Virus record (IMG/VR): IMGVR_UViG_3300048065_000485
Coordinates: 1-53,076 of that record
Length of the DNA stretch: 53,076 bases
Reading direction: 5' to 3' (one strand)
From: a virus
A program made the translations under genes and the position numbers. Each line of letters begins with the position of its first letter. Position 1 is the first letter of the stretch. Below are positions 6,555 to 14,485 of the stretch, piece by piece. The notes beneath the pieces were generated by a model that was not told where the DNA came from, ran no database searches, and saw only the letters and a list, made by a program, of their open reading frames with translations.

Positions 6555-7906
6555 TATAAACTAAGTCTCCAAAATCCTGGATTGTATTCTCCTTCATAAC
6601 TACTTATCCAGGCCTTGCCTGTCCATTTGTATTGTTTGGAAGTAAAAGAGTTATTTAGATAATGAATATCACTACTACTGGCACTAGCATCAAATACTAC
6701 AGTCCATGCAGAACCGTTGTATTGAATTATGTCGTTTGCCCCGGCATCTATGTCCCAATTAGGGTATCCTGATTTTGTAATTTCCTCTGTAATTAAATAT
6801 CTTTGTCCGTTAGAGGCGGCCGCTAGAGTACCGTCTCCAGGGAAGTTTGCTCTAGGATCTATAATTTTATCCACTGCAGAAAGTGTATTGGTAGGCAATG
6901 TATCTGTATCTAAATTAAAAATTAATGAAGCATCATTAGTTGGATTTTTAGTTACAGTACCATATACCAAATTTAATAAATTTTCTGAGTCACCGCTTAT
7001 ATTTAATTTTAATAAACTTGTAGATCTTATTTCTCCAAGTTGTTCTATAATACTAGACCACTTTACTTCAGTGCCATCTTGTTCTACTAATGTAGCAGTA
7101 GAACCTATTACTTGTACTTTGTAATCACCTGGTGTAGTAACAATCTCAAATGATTCTTCTATACTACCAAAGAAGTCTTGATAATCTTGGCTGTAACCTA
7201 ATTCTGAGATATCAGATACTGAATGTACATTGTTTATGATCTCTTGAATAATTGTTTGTCTTTTTACTTTAGCAGGAGGACTAATCCAAATAGGAAGTGC
7301 AAACGTTAAAGTTGAGATATCTAAGTTTTCATCTACACCTGCAGGAATACCTCTACTACTCCAAGCAATATCTGTTAGTTCTACTTCAAATACACTGGTC
7401 CAATCTAAAGGGTTACTATTGGATTGTAATTGTATGCTTGGATTAAACAATACAAATATTTGTTCTAATACTTGTAATTTAGTATCAGTATTAGTTGTCC
7501 AAAGATCTACATTAATTGTTAAATTATATGGTACAGGCATATACCTTTGTGTTGAGTATAAGTTGCCTTGTTCAGAAGAATAAGTTCCTGTTTCTTTATC
7601 AAATTCTCTTTCTGCTATCTGATTTGTATCTACAAAGAAAGGTTCTGCTATTCTATCTCTTGCTGGTTGTATACTTTGTATTGTAACACTTATAAAAGGA
7701 GCACTATTAATTACGTTTTCAGAATTATTACGCAATATATTTGCTACCATTCTACTAGCATCACCGTATCTTGCCGGTACACGATTATAACTTACGCCGT
7801 CTTTTGTAAATTCTCTAACTTTAAAGTTTGAAAAAATTCTAATAACTTGCAGTAAATAACGTTTTATCTGCTCGTCATACCAGTAATCTAAATTCTTACC
7901 TGCCAT
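6554..7906 (-). CDS. 15: Tail sheath stabiliser / tail completion protein gp15
   Basis: 450 residues. The first ~230 follow T4 gp15: a WYDEQIKRYLLQVIRIFSNF start, RVPARYGDA, APFISVTIQSI, then PVPYNLTINVDLWT and LEQIFVLFNPSIQLQ, matching remembered T4 gp15 blocks in the same order. gp15 caps the tail tube and sheath at the neck and joins gp14. The protein is ~180 residues longer than T4 gp15; the extension ends in two short modules (NDIIQYNGSAWTVV and KQYKWTGKAWISSYEG) also found in gp14 and the sheath here. Its ATG overlaps the gp14 stop by one base. Confidence 0.78.
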   Translation of the reverse strand: MAGKNLDYWYDEQIKRYLLQVIRIFSNFKVREFTKDGVSYNRVPARYGDASRMVANILRNNSENVINSAPFISVTIQSIQPARDRIAEPFFVDTNQIAEREFDKETGTYSSEQGNLYSTQRYMPVPYNLTINVDLWTTNTDTKLQVLEQIFVLFNPSIQLQSNSNPLDWTSVFEVELTDIAWSSRGIPAGVDENLDISTLTFALPIWISPPAKVKRQTIIQEIINNVHSVSDISELGYSQDYQDFFGSIEESFEIVTTPGDYKVQVIGSTATLVEQDGTEVKWSSIIEQLGEIRSTSLLKLNISGDSENLLNLVYGTVTKNPTNDASLIFNLDTDTLPTNTLSAVDKIIDPRANFPGDGTLAAASNGQRYLITEEITKSGYPNWDIDAGANDIIQYNGSAWTVVFDASASSSDIHYLNNSFTSKQYKWTGKAWISSYEGEYNPGFWRLSL

Positions 7907-8967
7907 TAGTTGTCCGTCCTAGGTTTAATGACTTTACTTAAATTTGTTTTTTCGTTAGCATCAGTGCCATCACTTTCACTAGTTATATTGTCATTATTAA
8001 TAAACGTAGCAAGTATTCTGTTTGCCGCAGACCAAGCCTTTCTTCCGTCTGTGCCAACGTTTAACCAACGTGTTCCAGATTTTTTAAATAATCTATTTGG
8101 TGAGAAGTCTGTTCTTAAGAAATAATCACCATCTGTAGTTCCACTTGTTGGGAATGTTTCTCCACTACCAACTAAACTAAGTCCATTTACAGGTGTTCCA
8201 TCAGCACCACCAAAGTCTATACTTGGCTTATCAGGTACAGTTTCATCAAAATATAAATGTGTAGTATTTCTAAATTGAGGATCGAAAGGTACGTCTTTTT
8301 CTGCCTGTTCTAAAAGTTTATCATTTATATTAATATCATTTGCGTATGTACTAATTAAATTTCTTAAATCTTCTTCCTCTTCGCCAGTACCAAGAATATC
8401 TCTGTATTCTTGTGAGTCTGTAATTGGGCCTAATTTTACTCTCCAAAGATGTGGCCACCAACGTGGGTCATATCCTTCTGCAGGCCTACTAGCATCTGTA
8501 ACTACATAATATCTGTTGATTGCTTCTTCGCTACCTAATAATAAGTCGTCTCTTAAATGTGGTAATTCTAATACATCACCTGCCATTAATTTTCTACCAA
8601 CTGCTTCTACCATGCTTTCTATATGGAAATTCATAAACAAAGTATCGTTTGCTAAAAACATACCAAATTGTGTTAAGTCAAATGCATCGTTATCGCCAAT
8701 GTTGTATTGTCCACGTAATTCGTAAATGTCTTTATCGTACTTTCTATCTCTATTTTCTAAAAATAACAAATCTTGTATAAAAACTTCTGAATCATTTGCC
8801 GCACTACTAGGTCTTGTAGGGTCTCCTTCATCTGGAGTTGTATGTACACCTAAGTATTTGTGTATATGTACACCGGTACCACCGGCATAAAGGTGCTCTC
8901 CGACAATTCTGTCAGTGAAGTTGTAGTCATTTGTTTTGACTGGGTTCCATAAACTTAATTTAGGCAT
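7906..8967 (-). CDS. 14: Neck protein gp14
   Basis: 353 residues. The central FGMFLANDTLFMNFHIESM, then KLMAGDVLELPHLRDD and NRYYVVTD, parallels T4 gp14 (FGM..QDEVTLSIN, then GDLIYFP). gp14 forms the ring linking the portal/gp13 to gp15. Position next to gp15 supports this. The C-terminal third carries one copy of a GDYFLRTD..NRLFKKSGTRW module related to repeats in gp15 and gp18. A late box 5 nt before the ATG (minus strand) implies leaderless late expression. gp13, usually adjacent, is on the other strand 8.8 kb away. Confidence 0.68.
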   Translation of the reverse strand: MPKLSLWNPVKTNDYNFTDRIVGEHLYAGGTGVHIHKYLGVHTTPDEGDPTRPSSAANDSEVFIQDLLFLENRDRKYDKDIYELRGQYNIGDNDAFDLTQFGMFLANDTLFMNFHIESMVEAVGRKLMAGDVLELPHLRDDLLLGSEEAINRYYVVTDASRPAEGYDPRWWPHLWRVKLGPITDSQEYRDILGTGEEEEDLRNLISTYANDININDKLLEQAEKDVPFDPQFRNTTHLYFDETVPDKPSIDFGGADGTPVNGLSLVGSGETFPTSGTTDGDYFLRTDFSPNRLFKKSGTRWLNVGTDGRKAWSAANRILATFINNDNITSESDGTDANEKTNLSKVIKPRTDN

Positions 8968-8972
8968 ACTAC

Positions 8973-8980
8973 TATTTATC
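8973..8980 (-). promoter_or_regulatory. Late promoter box GATAAATA, leaderless start
   Basis: Minus strand: box, gtagt, then ATG at 8967. It drives gp14-gp15-Nudix and is divergent from the plus-strand late box at 9028. Confidence 0.75.
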
Positions 8981-9027
8981 GCCTTTACAAATCCTATCGT
9001 AATACAATTAACTACATATTTAATTGC

Positions 9028-9035
9028 GATAAATA
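9028..9035 (+). promoter_or_regulatory. Late promoter box GATAAATA before tRNA-Ser
   Basis: Predicted +1 at about 9041, three bases before the mature tRNA 5' end at 9044. It likely drives the tRNA and the biosynthetic cassette behind it. Confidence 0.6.
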
Positions 9036-9043
9036 TCTAAAAC

Positions 9044-9133
9044 GGAAAGGTGGCTGAGTGGCTTAAAGCACTTCCCTGCTAAGGAAGAGTACGGGTAACT
9101 GTACCGAGAGTTCGAATCTCTCCCTTTCCGCCA
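9044..9133 (+). tRNA. tRNA-Ser (anticodon GCU)
   Basis: Acceptor GGAAAGG (9044-9050) pairs with CCTTTCC (9123-9129), then discriminator G and encoded CCA. The anticodon stem CTTCC/GGAAG encloses loop CTGCTAA with anticodon GCT at 9078-9080 (reads AGC/AGU). The long variable arm is typical of serine tRNA, and the T arm has GAGAG-TTCGAAT-CTCTC. A late box lies just upstream. It probably helps decode AGU, which is common in these AT-rich genes. Confidence 0.93.
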
Positions 9134-9142
9134 GGAAAAATT

Positions 9143-10528
9143 ATGAGAAATATTAATATATTTTATTTAGAAGATGGGTTTCAGTTTACTAAAGAAACTA
9201 TAGAACAACATACGGCAAAAGGTTGGACAGGACGTGAGCCCTTGCCGTTGCATGTACTCACACAAATAGAATTAGAGCAGAACTATAATCCATTTAAGGA
9301 AATGTTTGACATAAACATTATTAATAATGGTGACATATCGAAATGTGATTCACAAGATATCACACTTGTTCCAATAGATATACAAAGTTTTCCTATAACA
9401 ATAGAAAATCGTAAGAATTATTACTTGTCTCCTTTTGGAGAAGAAGTAGATAAAGTAGTACAGAAAATTCTTTCTTTAAACTTACCAAATTTAGTTTTAT
9501 TGTTTTATTCTAGTACTGAGCCTTATTTCTTTGATGCAAATATATACCTTGCAGAGTTAGGTTCTAATAATCCAAATATAAAAATTATATTAAGTGGGTC
9601 AGGAGAGACTGAAGATTATTTTGGGCACTATACTAATTATACAGCAAAACTTCGTAATGTACATAAAATACACAAACTTTGGTATTTTGATCGAGTACAT
9701 TATATGACATTCTTATCACAAGATGAAGAATTTAATAAAGTCCATTTAGAAATGGATAGAAAAATGACTGATAGAGAAAAGAAACTGTACCACATAGTAC
9801 CTAATAAATTTTTGTGTACACTAAGAAATTGTCGTTCTCATAGATTGCTTTTTTCTACTCTATTAGAAAATAGTGCTATAGGATTAGATGATATAACATA
9901 TGGCAGATTCTATAGTTTAAGACCTACAGATTTAATGAAAATTGCCGGCAACGAAAACACTAAAGATGAATATCCATATCATATAGAACTTATTTCAACT
10001 AGTCTTAATCAATTATTAAACAAAGAAGATTTAGATGATAGTTTAACAAGAGATGTAATGGACAATCTTATGAGCCGCCCACATATAATCGATATGAAGA
10101 ATATAGACGATAGAGGTATTCCCGGCCCTTGGTTATATGAAGACTGTGATATTGTAATCACTCCAGGCGGAGAACCTTACGGATATGGTTATGTAGACGA
10201 AAAGCAATTAATACCTATGGCATTTAAAAAGCCTTTTATAACATTTGGCTGTAAGGGAATTTACGAAGAATTAAAAAATATAGATTTCAAAACTTTTGAT
10301 GATTGTTGGCCTGTAAATTTTAATGAAGCAGATACTTTATTAGAAAGAGTACAAGGCTTCTTTACTGTTTTTGAATATATAAGAAATTTAAGTCCTTCTG
10401 CATATCAAGAACTATTAGAAAAGACAAAGGATAGTGTAGAGTTTAATTATAACCATTTAGTAGATGGTACATTTAGAAGAAAAAGTAATGAAAACTTTTT
10501 TCAGGAGATTTATAATGCCTGCAGTTAG
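9143..10528 (+). CDS. Glycosyltransferase-like protein (exostosin-like C-terminal pattern)
   Basis: 461 residues, no signal peptide. The stretch KFLCTLRNCRSHRLLFSTLLE followed ~100 residues later by DIVITPGGEPYGYGYVDEKQLIPMAFKKPFITFGC and a hydrophobic/aromatic run resembles phage glycosyltransferase-like proteins: an N-R..HR block, then an acidic ..EK...P....PFI..G motif that would bind a sugar nucleotide. The gene at 33817 is a distant paralogue. AGGAA precedes the ATG. It opens the biosynthetic cassette, suggesting transfer of the cassette's product to DNA, protein or host surface. The substrate is unknown, and the catalytic assignment is inference from pattern. Confidence 0.5.
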   Translation: MRNINIFYLEDGFQFTKETIEQHTAKGWTGREPLPLHVLTQIELEQNYNPFKEMFDINIINNGDISKCDSQDITLVPIDIQSFPITIENRKNYYLSPFGEEVDKVVQKILSLNLPNLVLLFYSSTEPYFFDANIYLAELGSNNPNIKIILSGSGETEDYFGHYTNYTAKLRNVHKIHKLWYFDRVHYMTFLSQDEEFNKVHLEMDRKMTDREKKLYHIVPNKFLCTLRNCRSHRLLFSTLLENSAIGLDDITYGRFYSLRPTDLMKIAGNENTKDEYPYHIELISTSLNQLLNKEDLDDSLTRDVMDNLMSRPHIIDMKNIDDRGIPGPWLYEDCDIVITPGGEPYGYGYVDEKQLIPMAFKKPFITFGCKGIYEELKNIDFKTFDDCWPVNFNEADTLLERVQGFFTVFEYIRNLSPSAYQELLEKTKDSVEFNYNHLVDGTFRRKSNENFFQEIYNACS

Positions 10529-11393
10529 AGGAGCAAGACCTGTTAGAAATAAAGAAATTCAGGATTTTCATTGGCACTTAGATAAAAATGATTTAAAAAA
10601 TGTAACACTTTCAGAATACGAAAAAGTTTGGAGAGAATGGATTAATTATTCTAATACAAAATCTCTACAAGGTTTAGAAAATTTTACTCATGTAGATTAT
10701 ACACAAGGAACAAGCCAAACATTTGATCAGTTTATTTTAAGGCATAGTAAAGACAGAGAAATAATTGTTTTAAGCGGAGACTTCCAATATCATGCTTGTT
10801 TAGGAAAGCACGTTGAATTTAAATATGTAGACTATCCTCACTATTTAGAAGGCACACTACAAGGTCCAGGCTTACATGCTTTACTTATAAGTGCACCATT
10901 TAGTGACTTTGGTGTTATACATCCTGACTTTGAAGAATTAATGAGAATATGTAATGTAATGGATATACCTGTATGTTTGGATTTAGCATATTGGGGTATT
11001 AGTAAGCATGTTCATATAAATTTAAATGATTTCCCTGCTATTAAAGAAGTCACATGTAGTCTAAGTAAGCCATTTTTTACACTGGAAAATCACAGAGTAG
11101 GCGTACGATTTACAAGAGATTATGTAGATGATGGTGTAAGTATGCTTAATGAAGTAAAAATGCAAAATAATTATAGTATGGCATTAGGTGTAGAATATAT
11201 GCGTAATTTTTCTCCTGATTATAATTGGGAAAAATATAGAGATTTATACGAAACAATATGTTCTAATGAAGAATTAGTTTGGACAGATACTATGATTTTT
11301 GGATTAGGAGATGATATAAGACATGCAGAATATAATAGAGGTGTGTCTGGTAACTATAGAGTCTGTATTTCGGACTGGCTAGGTGATTGTTAA
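10515..11393 (+). CDS. PLP-dependent aminotransferase-like protein (fold type I)
   Basis: The ATG at 10515 has AGGAGA 6 nt upstream and overlaps the previous gene by 14 bp; the in-frame ATG at 10464 lies too deep in it. 292 residues, shorter than most aminotransferases (~350-400). Fold-type-I marks: D156 in CLDLAYWG (pyridine-nitrogen Asp, with Y159) and K185 in CSLSKPFFTLENHRVGVRF, where S-x-S-K...R-x-G-x-R is the Schiff-base lysine and phosphate-binding pattern. The small domain seems reduced. It could aminate a keto-sugar or keto acid within the cassette. Assignment rests on these motifs; a catalytically altered relative is possible. Confidence 0.6.
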   Translation: MPAVRGARPVRNKEIQDFHWHLDKNDLKNVTLSEYEKVWREWINYSNTKSLQGLENFTHVDYTQGTSQTFDQFILRHSKDREIIVLSGDFQYHACLGKHVEFKYVDYPHYLEGTLQGPGLHALLISAPFSDFGVIHPDFEELMRICNVMDIPVCLDLAYWGISKHVHINLNDFPAIKEVTCSLSKPFFTLENHRVGVRFTRDYVDDGVSMLNEVKMQNNYSMALGVEYMRNFSPDYNWEKYRDLYETICSNEELVWTDTMIFGLGDDIRHAEYNRGVSGNYRVCISDWLGDC

Positions 11394-11400
11394 ATAAATA
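11393..11400 (+). promoter_or_regulatory. Late promoter box AATAAATA before amidinotransferase
   Basis: Overlaps the upstream stop codon (taa 11391-11393). Predicted +1 near 11406, giving a 30-nt leader with AGGAG at 11423-11427. Confidence 0.55.
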
Positions 11401-11435
11401 GTAGCATATAATAACTACACCCAGGAGACACATAA

Positions 11436-12497
11436 ATGATAGTTAATTCTCACAACGATTGGGACCCATTGGAAGAGATCATCGTTGGACATGCTCACCA
11501 CAGCAGAATTGCAACTGATATATCCGCAAGAAGTTTCAGTTACGCAAACTTTCCAAAAGAAGACGTAGAAAAATTAGAAGGCACTTATCCGCAATGGGTA
11601 ATTGACGAAGCAAATGAAGATGCAGATGGACTTGCAAAAGCATTAGAAGATTTAGGTGTAATAGTACACCGTCCTAAAATTATAGATTGGGATAAAAAGA
11701 ATTACGACATAGGCCAAGGCTGGAATACAAAAGGCTGGTACAGTTGGTGTCCGAGAGATTTAATATTACCATTAGGCGATATGCTTATTGAAACTCCTAC
11801 TCCTGTAAGAGCAAGATATTTTGAAACAAGATTATACGAAGACATTATGTATGAAGCATTTGAAGATGGTGCTTTATGGATGTCAGCACCAAAACCTAAG
11901 TTACATGATGACATGTACACATTTGAAGACATTGAAGACAAGCCAACGTTGTTAAACCATGAAATTTGTTTTGATGCACCAAACATTGTGAGAGTTGGTA
12001 AAGACTTGTTGTATCAAGTTAGCAATAGTGGTAACATGAAAGGCTACCAGTGGTTAAAAAGATTAGTTGAACCTATGGGTTACAAAATGCATTATAGTGA
12101 ACTTTACAGTTTCGCACATTTTGATAGCACTATTGTTCCACTTAGACCAGGGCTAGTACTTATGAACAGCTCAAGGGTAACACCTGACAACTGTCCTGAA
12201 ATGTTTAAAAAGTGGGATAAGATTTGGTTTGATGATTGTGTTGTACAAGGTAGTAAATTAGCAGACGAAGGCTACATGCCACCATGCTCACCATACATTG
12301 GTATGAACTTACTAAGTGTAGATCAAAATACTGTAATCTTAGACTCAGCACAAGAACCTCTAATGAGGGAACTTGACAAGTACGGTATAGATAGTGTACC
12401 TGTACAGTTTAGGCATTCTATGACGCTCTCTGGCGGCATACATTGTGCTACTTTAGATCTAAGACGTAAAGGAACTTTAGAGAGTTATTGTGATTAA
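11436..12497 (+). CDS. Glycine amidinotransferase family enzyme (AGAT-like)
   Basis: 353 residues. The start matches the family (SHNDWDPLEEIIVGHA). Predicted catalytic triad in the guanidine-modifying fold: D180 (FDAPNIVRVGKDLLYQ), H228 (FAHFDSTIVPLRPG) and C337 (GGIHCATLDLRRKG). Spacing is close to human AGAT (Asp254, His303, Cys407). It should move an amidino group from arginine onto an amine. The neighbouring PLP enzyme could supply the amine. The gene has its own late box and AGGAG ribosome site. Phage copies are unusual; the acceptor is unknown. Confidence 0.88.
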   Translation: MIVNSHNDWDPLEEIIVGHAHHSRIATDISARSFSYANFPKEDVEKLEGTYPQWVIDEANEDADGLAKALEDLGVIVHRPKIIDWDKKNYDIGQGWNTKGWYSWCPRDLILPLGDMLIETPTPVRARYFETRLYEDIMYEAFEDGALWMSAPKPKLHDDMYTFEDIEDKPTLLNHEICFDAPNIVRVGKDLLYQVSNSGNMKGYQWLKRLVEPMGYKMHYSELYSFAHFDSTIVPLRPGLVLMNSSRVTPDNCPEMFKKWDKIWFDDCVVQGSKLADEGYMPPCSPYIGMNLLSVDQNTVILDSAQEPLMRELDKYGIDSVPVQFRHSMTLSGGIHCATLDLRRKGTLESYCD

Positions 12498-12984
12498 ATA
12501 CGGGCATATAGATAACTTCGGTATCACACATGATCAGATGAGTCAATTAAACTTTGAAGATTACTTCCAATGTTATCAGCAAACACCTGCTGTAGAAAAG
12601 TATTATACAAAACATAATAGTAGTATATGGCAGATGTTTGAAACTTCCCCTCAATGGGTACATGATTTATCATTAAAAATACCTCAAGACTTTGATCACC
12701 ATGTAGTAAGTGTAATTAATGTAGAGCCTGGGCAGACAATTCCACATCATGTTGATAAACATTTTAAATTAAAACAAGAACATGGTGAAGGCGAAAGTCA
12801 TCGCTATCTAATATTTTTAGAAGATTGGAAACGTGGACACTATTATGAAGTACATGATCAGCCTTTTGTAAAATGGAGAGCAGGTGATTGGGTAAAGTTT
12901 GGTATAGATGATTGGCATATTGCAGGAAACATGGGAGAGGAGCCTTTTTATTCAGCACAAATAACGGTACTAAAAAATGTATAA
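12490..12984 (+). CDS. 2OG-Fe(II) oxygenase-like / cupin-fold protein, first of a pair
   Basis: The GTG start overlaps the amidinotransferase stop by 8 bp. 164 residues. Candidate iron ligands: H87-V-D89 (PGQTIPHHVDKHF) and distal H143 (DDWHIAGN), with R105 (SHRYLIFLED) between, in the layout of aspartyl/asparaginyl-hydroxylase-like double-stranded beta-helix proteins. It would hydroxylate a substrate using 2-oxoglutarate and O2. The next gene is a paralogue with the same HxD..H frame. Substrate unknown; likely the cassette intermediate or a protein side chain. Confidence 0.62.
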   Translation: MIKYGHIDNFGITHDQMSQLNFEDYFQCYQQTPAVEKYYTKHNSSIWQMFETSPQWVHDLSLKIPQDFDHHVVSVINVEPGQTIPHHVDKHFKLKQEHGEGESHRYLIFLEDWKRGHYYEVHDQPFVKWRAGDWVKFGIDDWHIAGNMGEEPFYSAQITVLKNV

Positions 12985-13519
12985 AGGACATAAAGATATT
13001 TCATTTGTTACAGATGAAATGATTTATAGAGTTAAATTTACAGAACATACTAATACAGTTTATAGTGCAGGTTTTTGGGATAGTATGGGAGTAGCAGTAC
13101 CTGATTATCCTTACGATGCACCTTGGGTACATCAAGTATTTGAAAGTGATTGTGATTATTGGGTGCATGAAGTTAAACACCAATTTGATGATGTATTAAA
13201 ATATAGTGTTGCTACAGTAAATTGTATTAAACCTGGGAGGTTTATTGCACCACATACAGATACACTTTATAAAATTAAAGAACGAGTAAAGAAAGAAAAA
13301 TTAAACATAAAAGGATTAGAACCTGTACGAATAAATTTATTTTTACAGGATAGGTTGATGGGTCATTATTTTGAAATGGAAAATGAATCTTGGATAGATT
13401 ACAAAAAAGGAGATTTTACAGTAATAAAACCTAATGCAGAACATCTTGTTGCAAATTTAGGATACCAAAATAGATACACATTACAAGTTACAGGATTTGC
13501 AGAAAAAGGAACATTTTAA
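12977..13519 (+). CDS. 2OG-Fe(II) oxygenase-like / cupin-fold protein, second of a pair
   Basis: 180 residues; overlaps the preceding gene by 8 bp. Candidate ligands H93-T-D95 (PGRFIAPHTDTLYK) and H156 (NAEHLVANLG), with RINLFLQD and GHYFEME in between, matching the paralogue's RYLIFLED and GHYYEVH blocks. Two tandem copies with the same ligand triad suggest successive hydroxylations or different substrates. Family call is from motifs; a non-oxygenase cupin role cannot be excluded. Confidence 0.62.
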   Translation: MYKGHKDISFVTDEMIYRVKFTEHTNTVYSAGFWDSMGVAVPDYPYDAPWVHQVFESDCDYWVHEVKHQFDDVLKYSVATVNCIKPGRFIAPHTDTLYKIKERVKKEKLNIKGLEPVRINLFLQDRLMGHYFEMENESWIDYKKGDFTVIKPNAEHLVANLGYQNRYTLQVTGFAEKGTF

Positions 13520-13528
13520 GGAATAAAC

Positions 13529-14485
13529 ATGAGAATATTTATAACAGGAGCAGACGGTTTTATAGGTCAGCACATGGTTGAACGATTAAAAGACAAACAC
13601 GAACTAGAATTTTTAAAAGAAGATTTAAGAGACCATGCCAAGGTTGCCATGCAGATCTCAACTTTTGATCCTGAGATAATTGTTCATTTGGCGGCAAGAA
13701 CAGAAGTACAGGACAGTTTTTATGAACAAATAACTTTTAGCGAAGTAAATTACGTTGGTACTGTAAATTTAATTGAAATTGCGGCAACACTACCTAATTT
13801 GAAAAATTTTGTATTTGCAAGTACAATGGAAGTATATGGTTGGCAACCTATAAGTGATTTGATTAGAGACGGAAAAGAAGAAGGAATAATTGCATTTAAT
13901 GAAGCAACACCTCCGAATCCAAATGCCCCCTACGCCGTTGCAAAGTATGGCTGTGAAAAATACTTAGAGTATGCTCATAGAAGTTATGGATTACCTTTTA
14001 CTGCTATTAGACAAACAAATGCATACGGTAGAAAGGACAATGACTTTTTTGTAACAGAACAAATTATTACACAAATGTTAAAAAATCCAGATGAGATTAA
14101 CTTAGGATATGGCGAGCCATACAGAAACTTTATTTACATTGATGATTTATTAGATGCATGGGAAACAGTAATAACAAATCCTGATAAGTGTGCTGGTGAA
14201 ATATTCTGTATAGGACCAGACAATGCAATTAAAATAAAGGACTATGTGCAACTCATTGCAGATAAACTTGAATGGAAAGGTCATGTAAATTGGAATACTA
14301 AACCTCCAAGACCAGGTGAAATTTATTTACTTAATAGTACTAATCATAAAATTACAACAAGATTAGGTTGGTTCCCTAAAGTAGAATTAAGTGAAGGACT
14401 AGATAGAACTATTGCTGTCTGGAAAGATGTTTTAGAAAATAATTTGCCACATAATCAGGACAGAAGATTTTCTAAAGGAAAATAA
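13529..14485 (+). CDS. NAD-dependent nucleotide-sugar epimerase/dehydratase (extended SDR)
   Basis: 318 residues. An N-terminal Rossmann motif GADGFIG (G7, G10, G13), VHLAARTEVQ, S/T in FASTMEVYG, the catalytic pair Y135/K139 (PYAVAKYG), then RQTNAYG and NFIYIDDLLDAW identify an extended SDR acting on NDP-sugars. It would oxidise at C4 and epimerise or dehydrate the sugar. Complete length for the family. It gives the cassette a sugar-nucleotide branch. AAGGAA precedes the ATG; the next gene follows in TAATG. Confidence 0.9.
   Translation: MRIFITGADGFIGQHMVERLKDKHELEFLKEDLRDHAKVAMQISTFDPEIIVHLAARTEVQDSFYEQITFSEVNYVGTVNLIEIAATLPNLKNFVFASTMEVYGWQPISDLIRDGKEEGIIAFNEATPPNPNAPYAVAKYGCEKYLEYAHRSYGLPFTAIRQTNAYGRKDNDFFVTEQIITQMLKNPDEINLGYGEPYRNFIYIDDLLDAWETVITNPDKCAGEIFCIGPDNAIKIKDYVQLIADKLEWKGHVNWNTKPPRPGEIYLLNSTNHKITTRLGWFPKVELSEGLDRTIAVWKDVLENNLPHNQDRRFSKGK

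Noticed and set aside
6729-7124. 131-codon plus-strand ORF opposite gp15
   Set aside because: The minus strand encodes a protein with clear gp15 motifs; the plus ORF has no promoter or ribosome site.
9044-9133. tRNA-Ser as an integration attachment site
   Set aside because: No integrase, no direct repeat of the tRNA end elsewhere in the window, and a T4-like lytic gene set; late-promoter expression of a functional tRNA is simpler.
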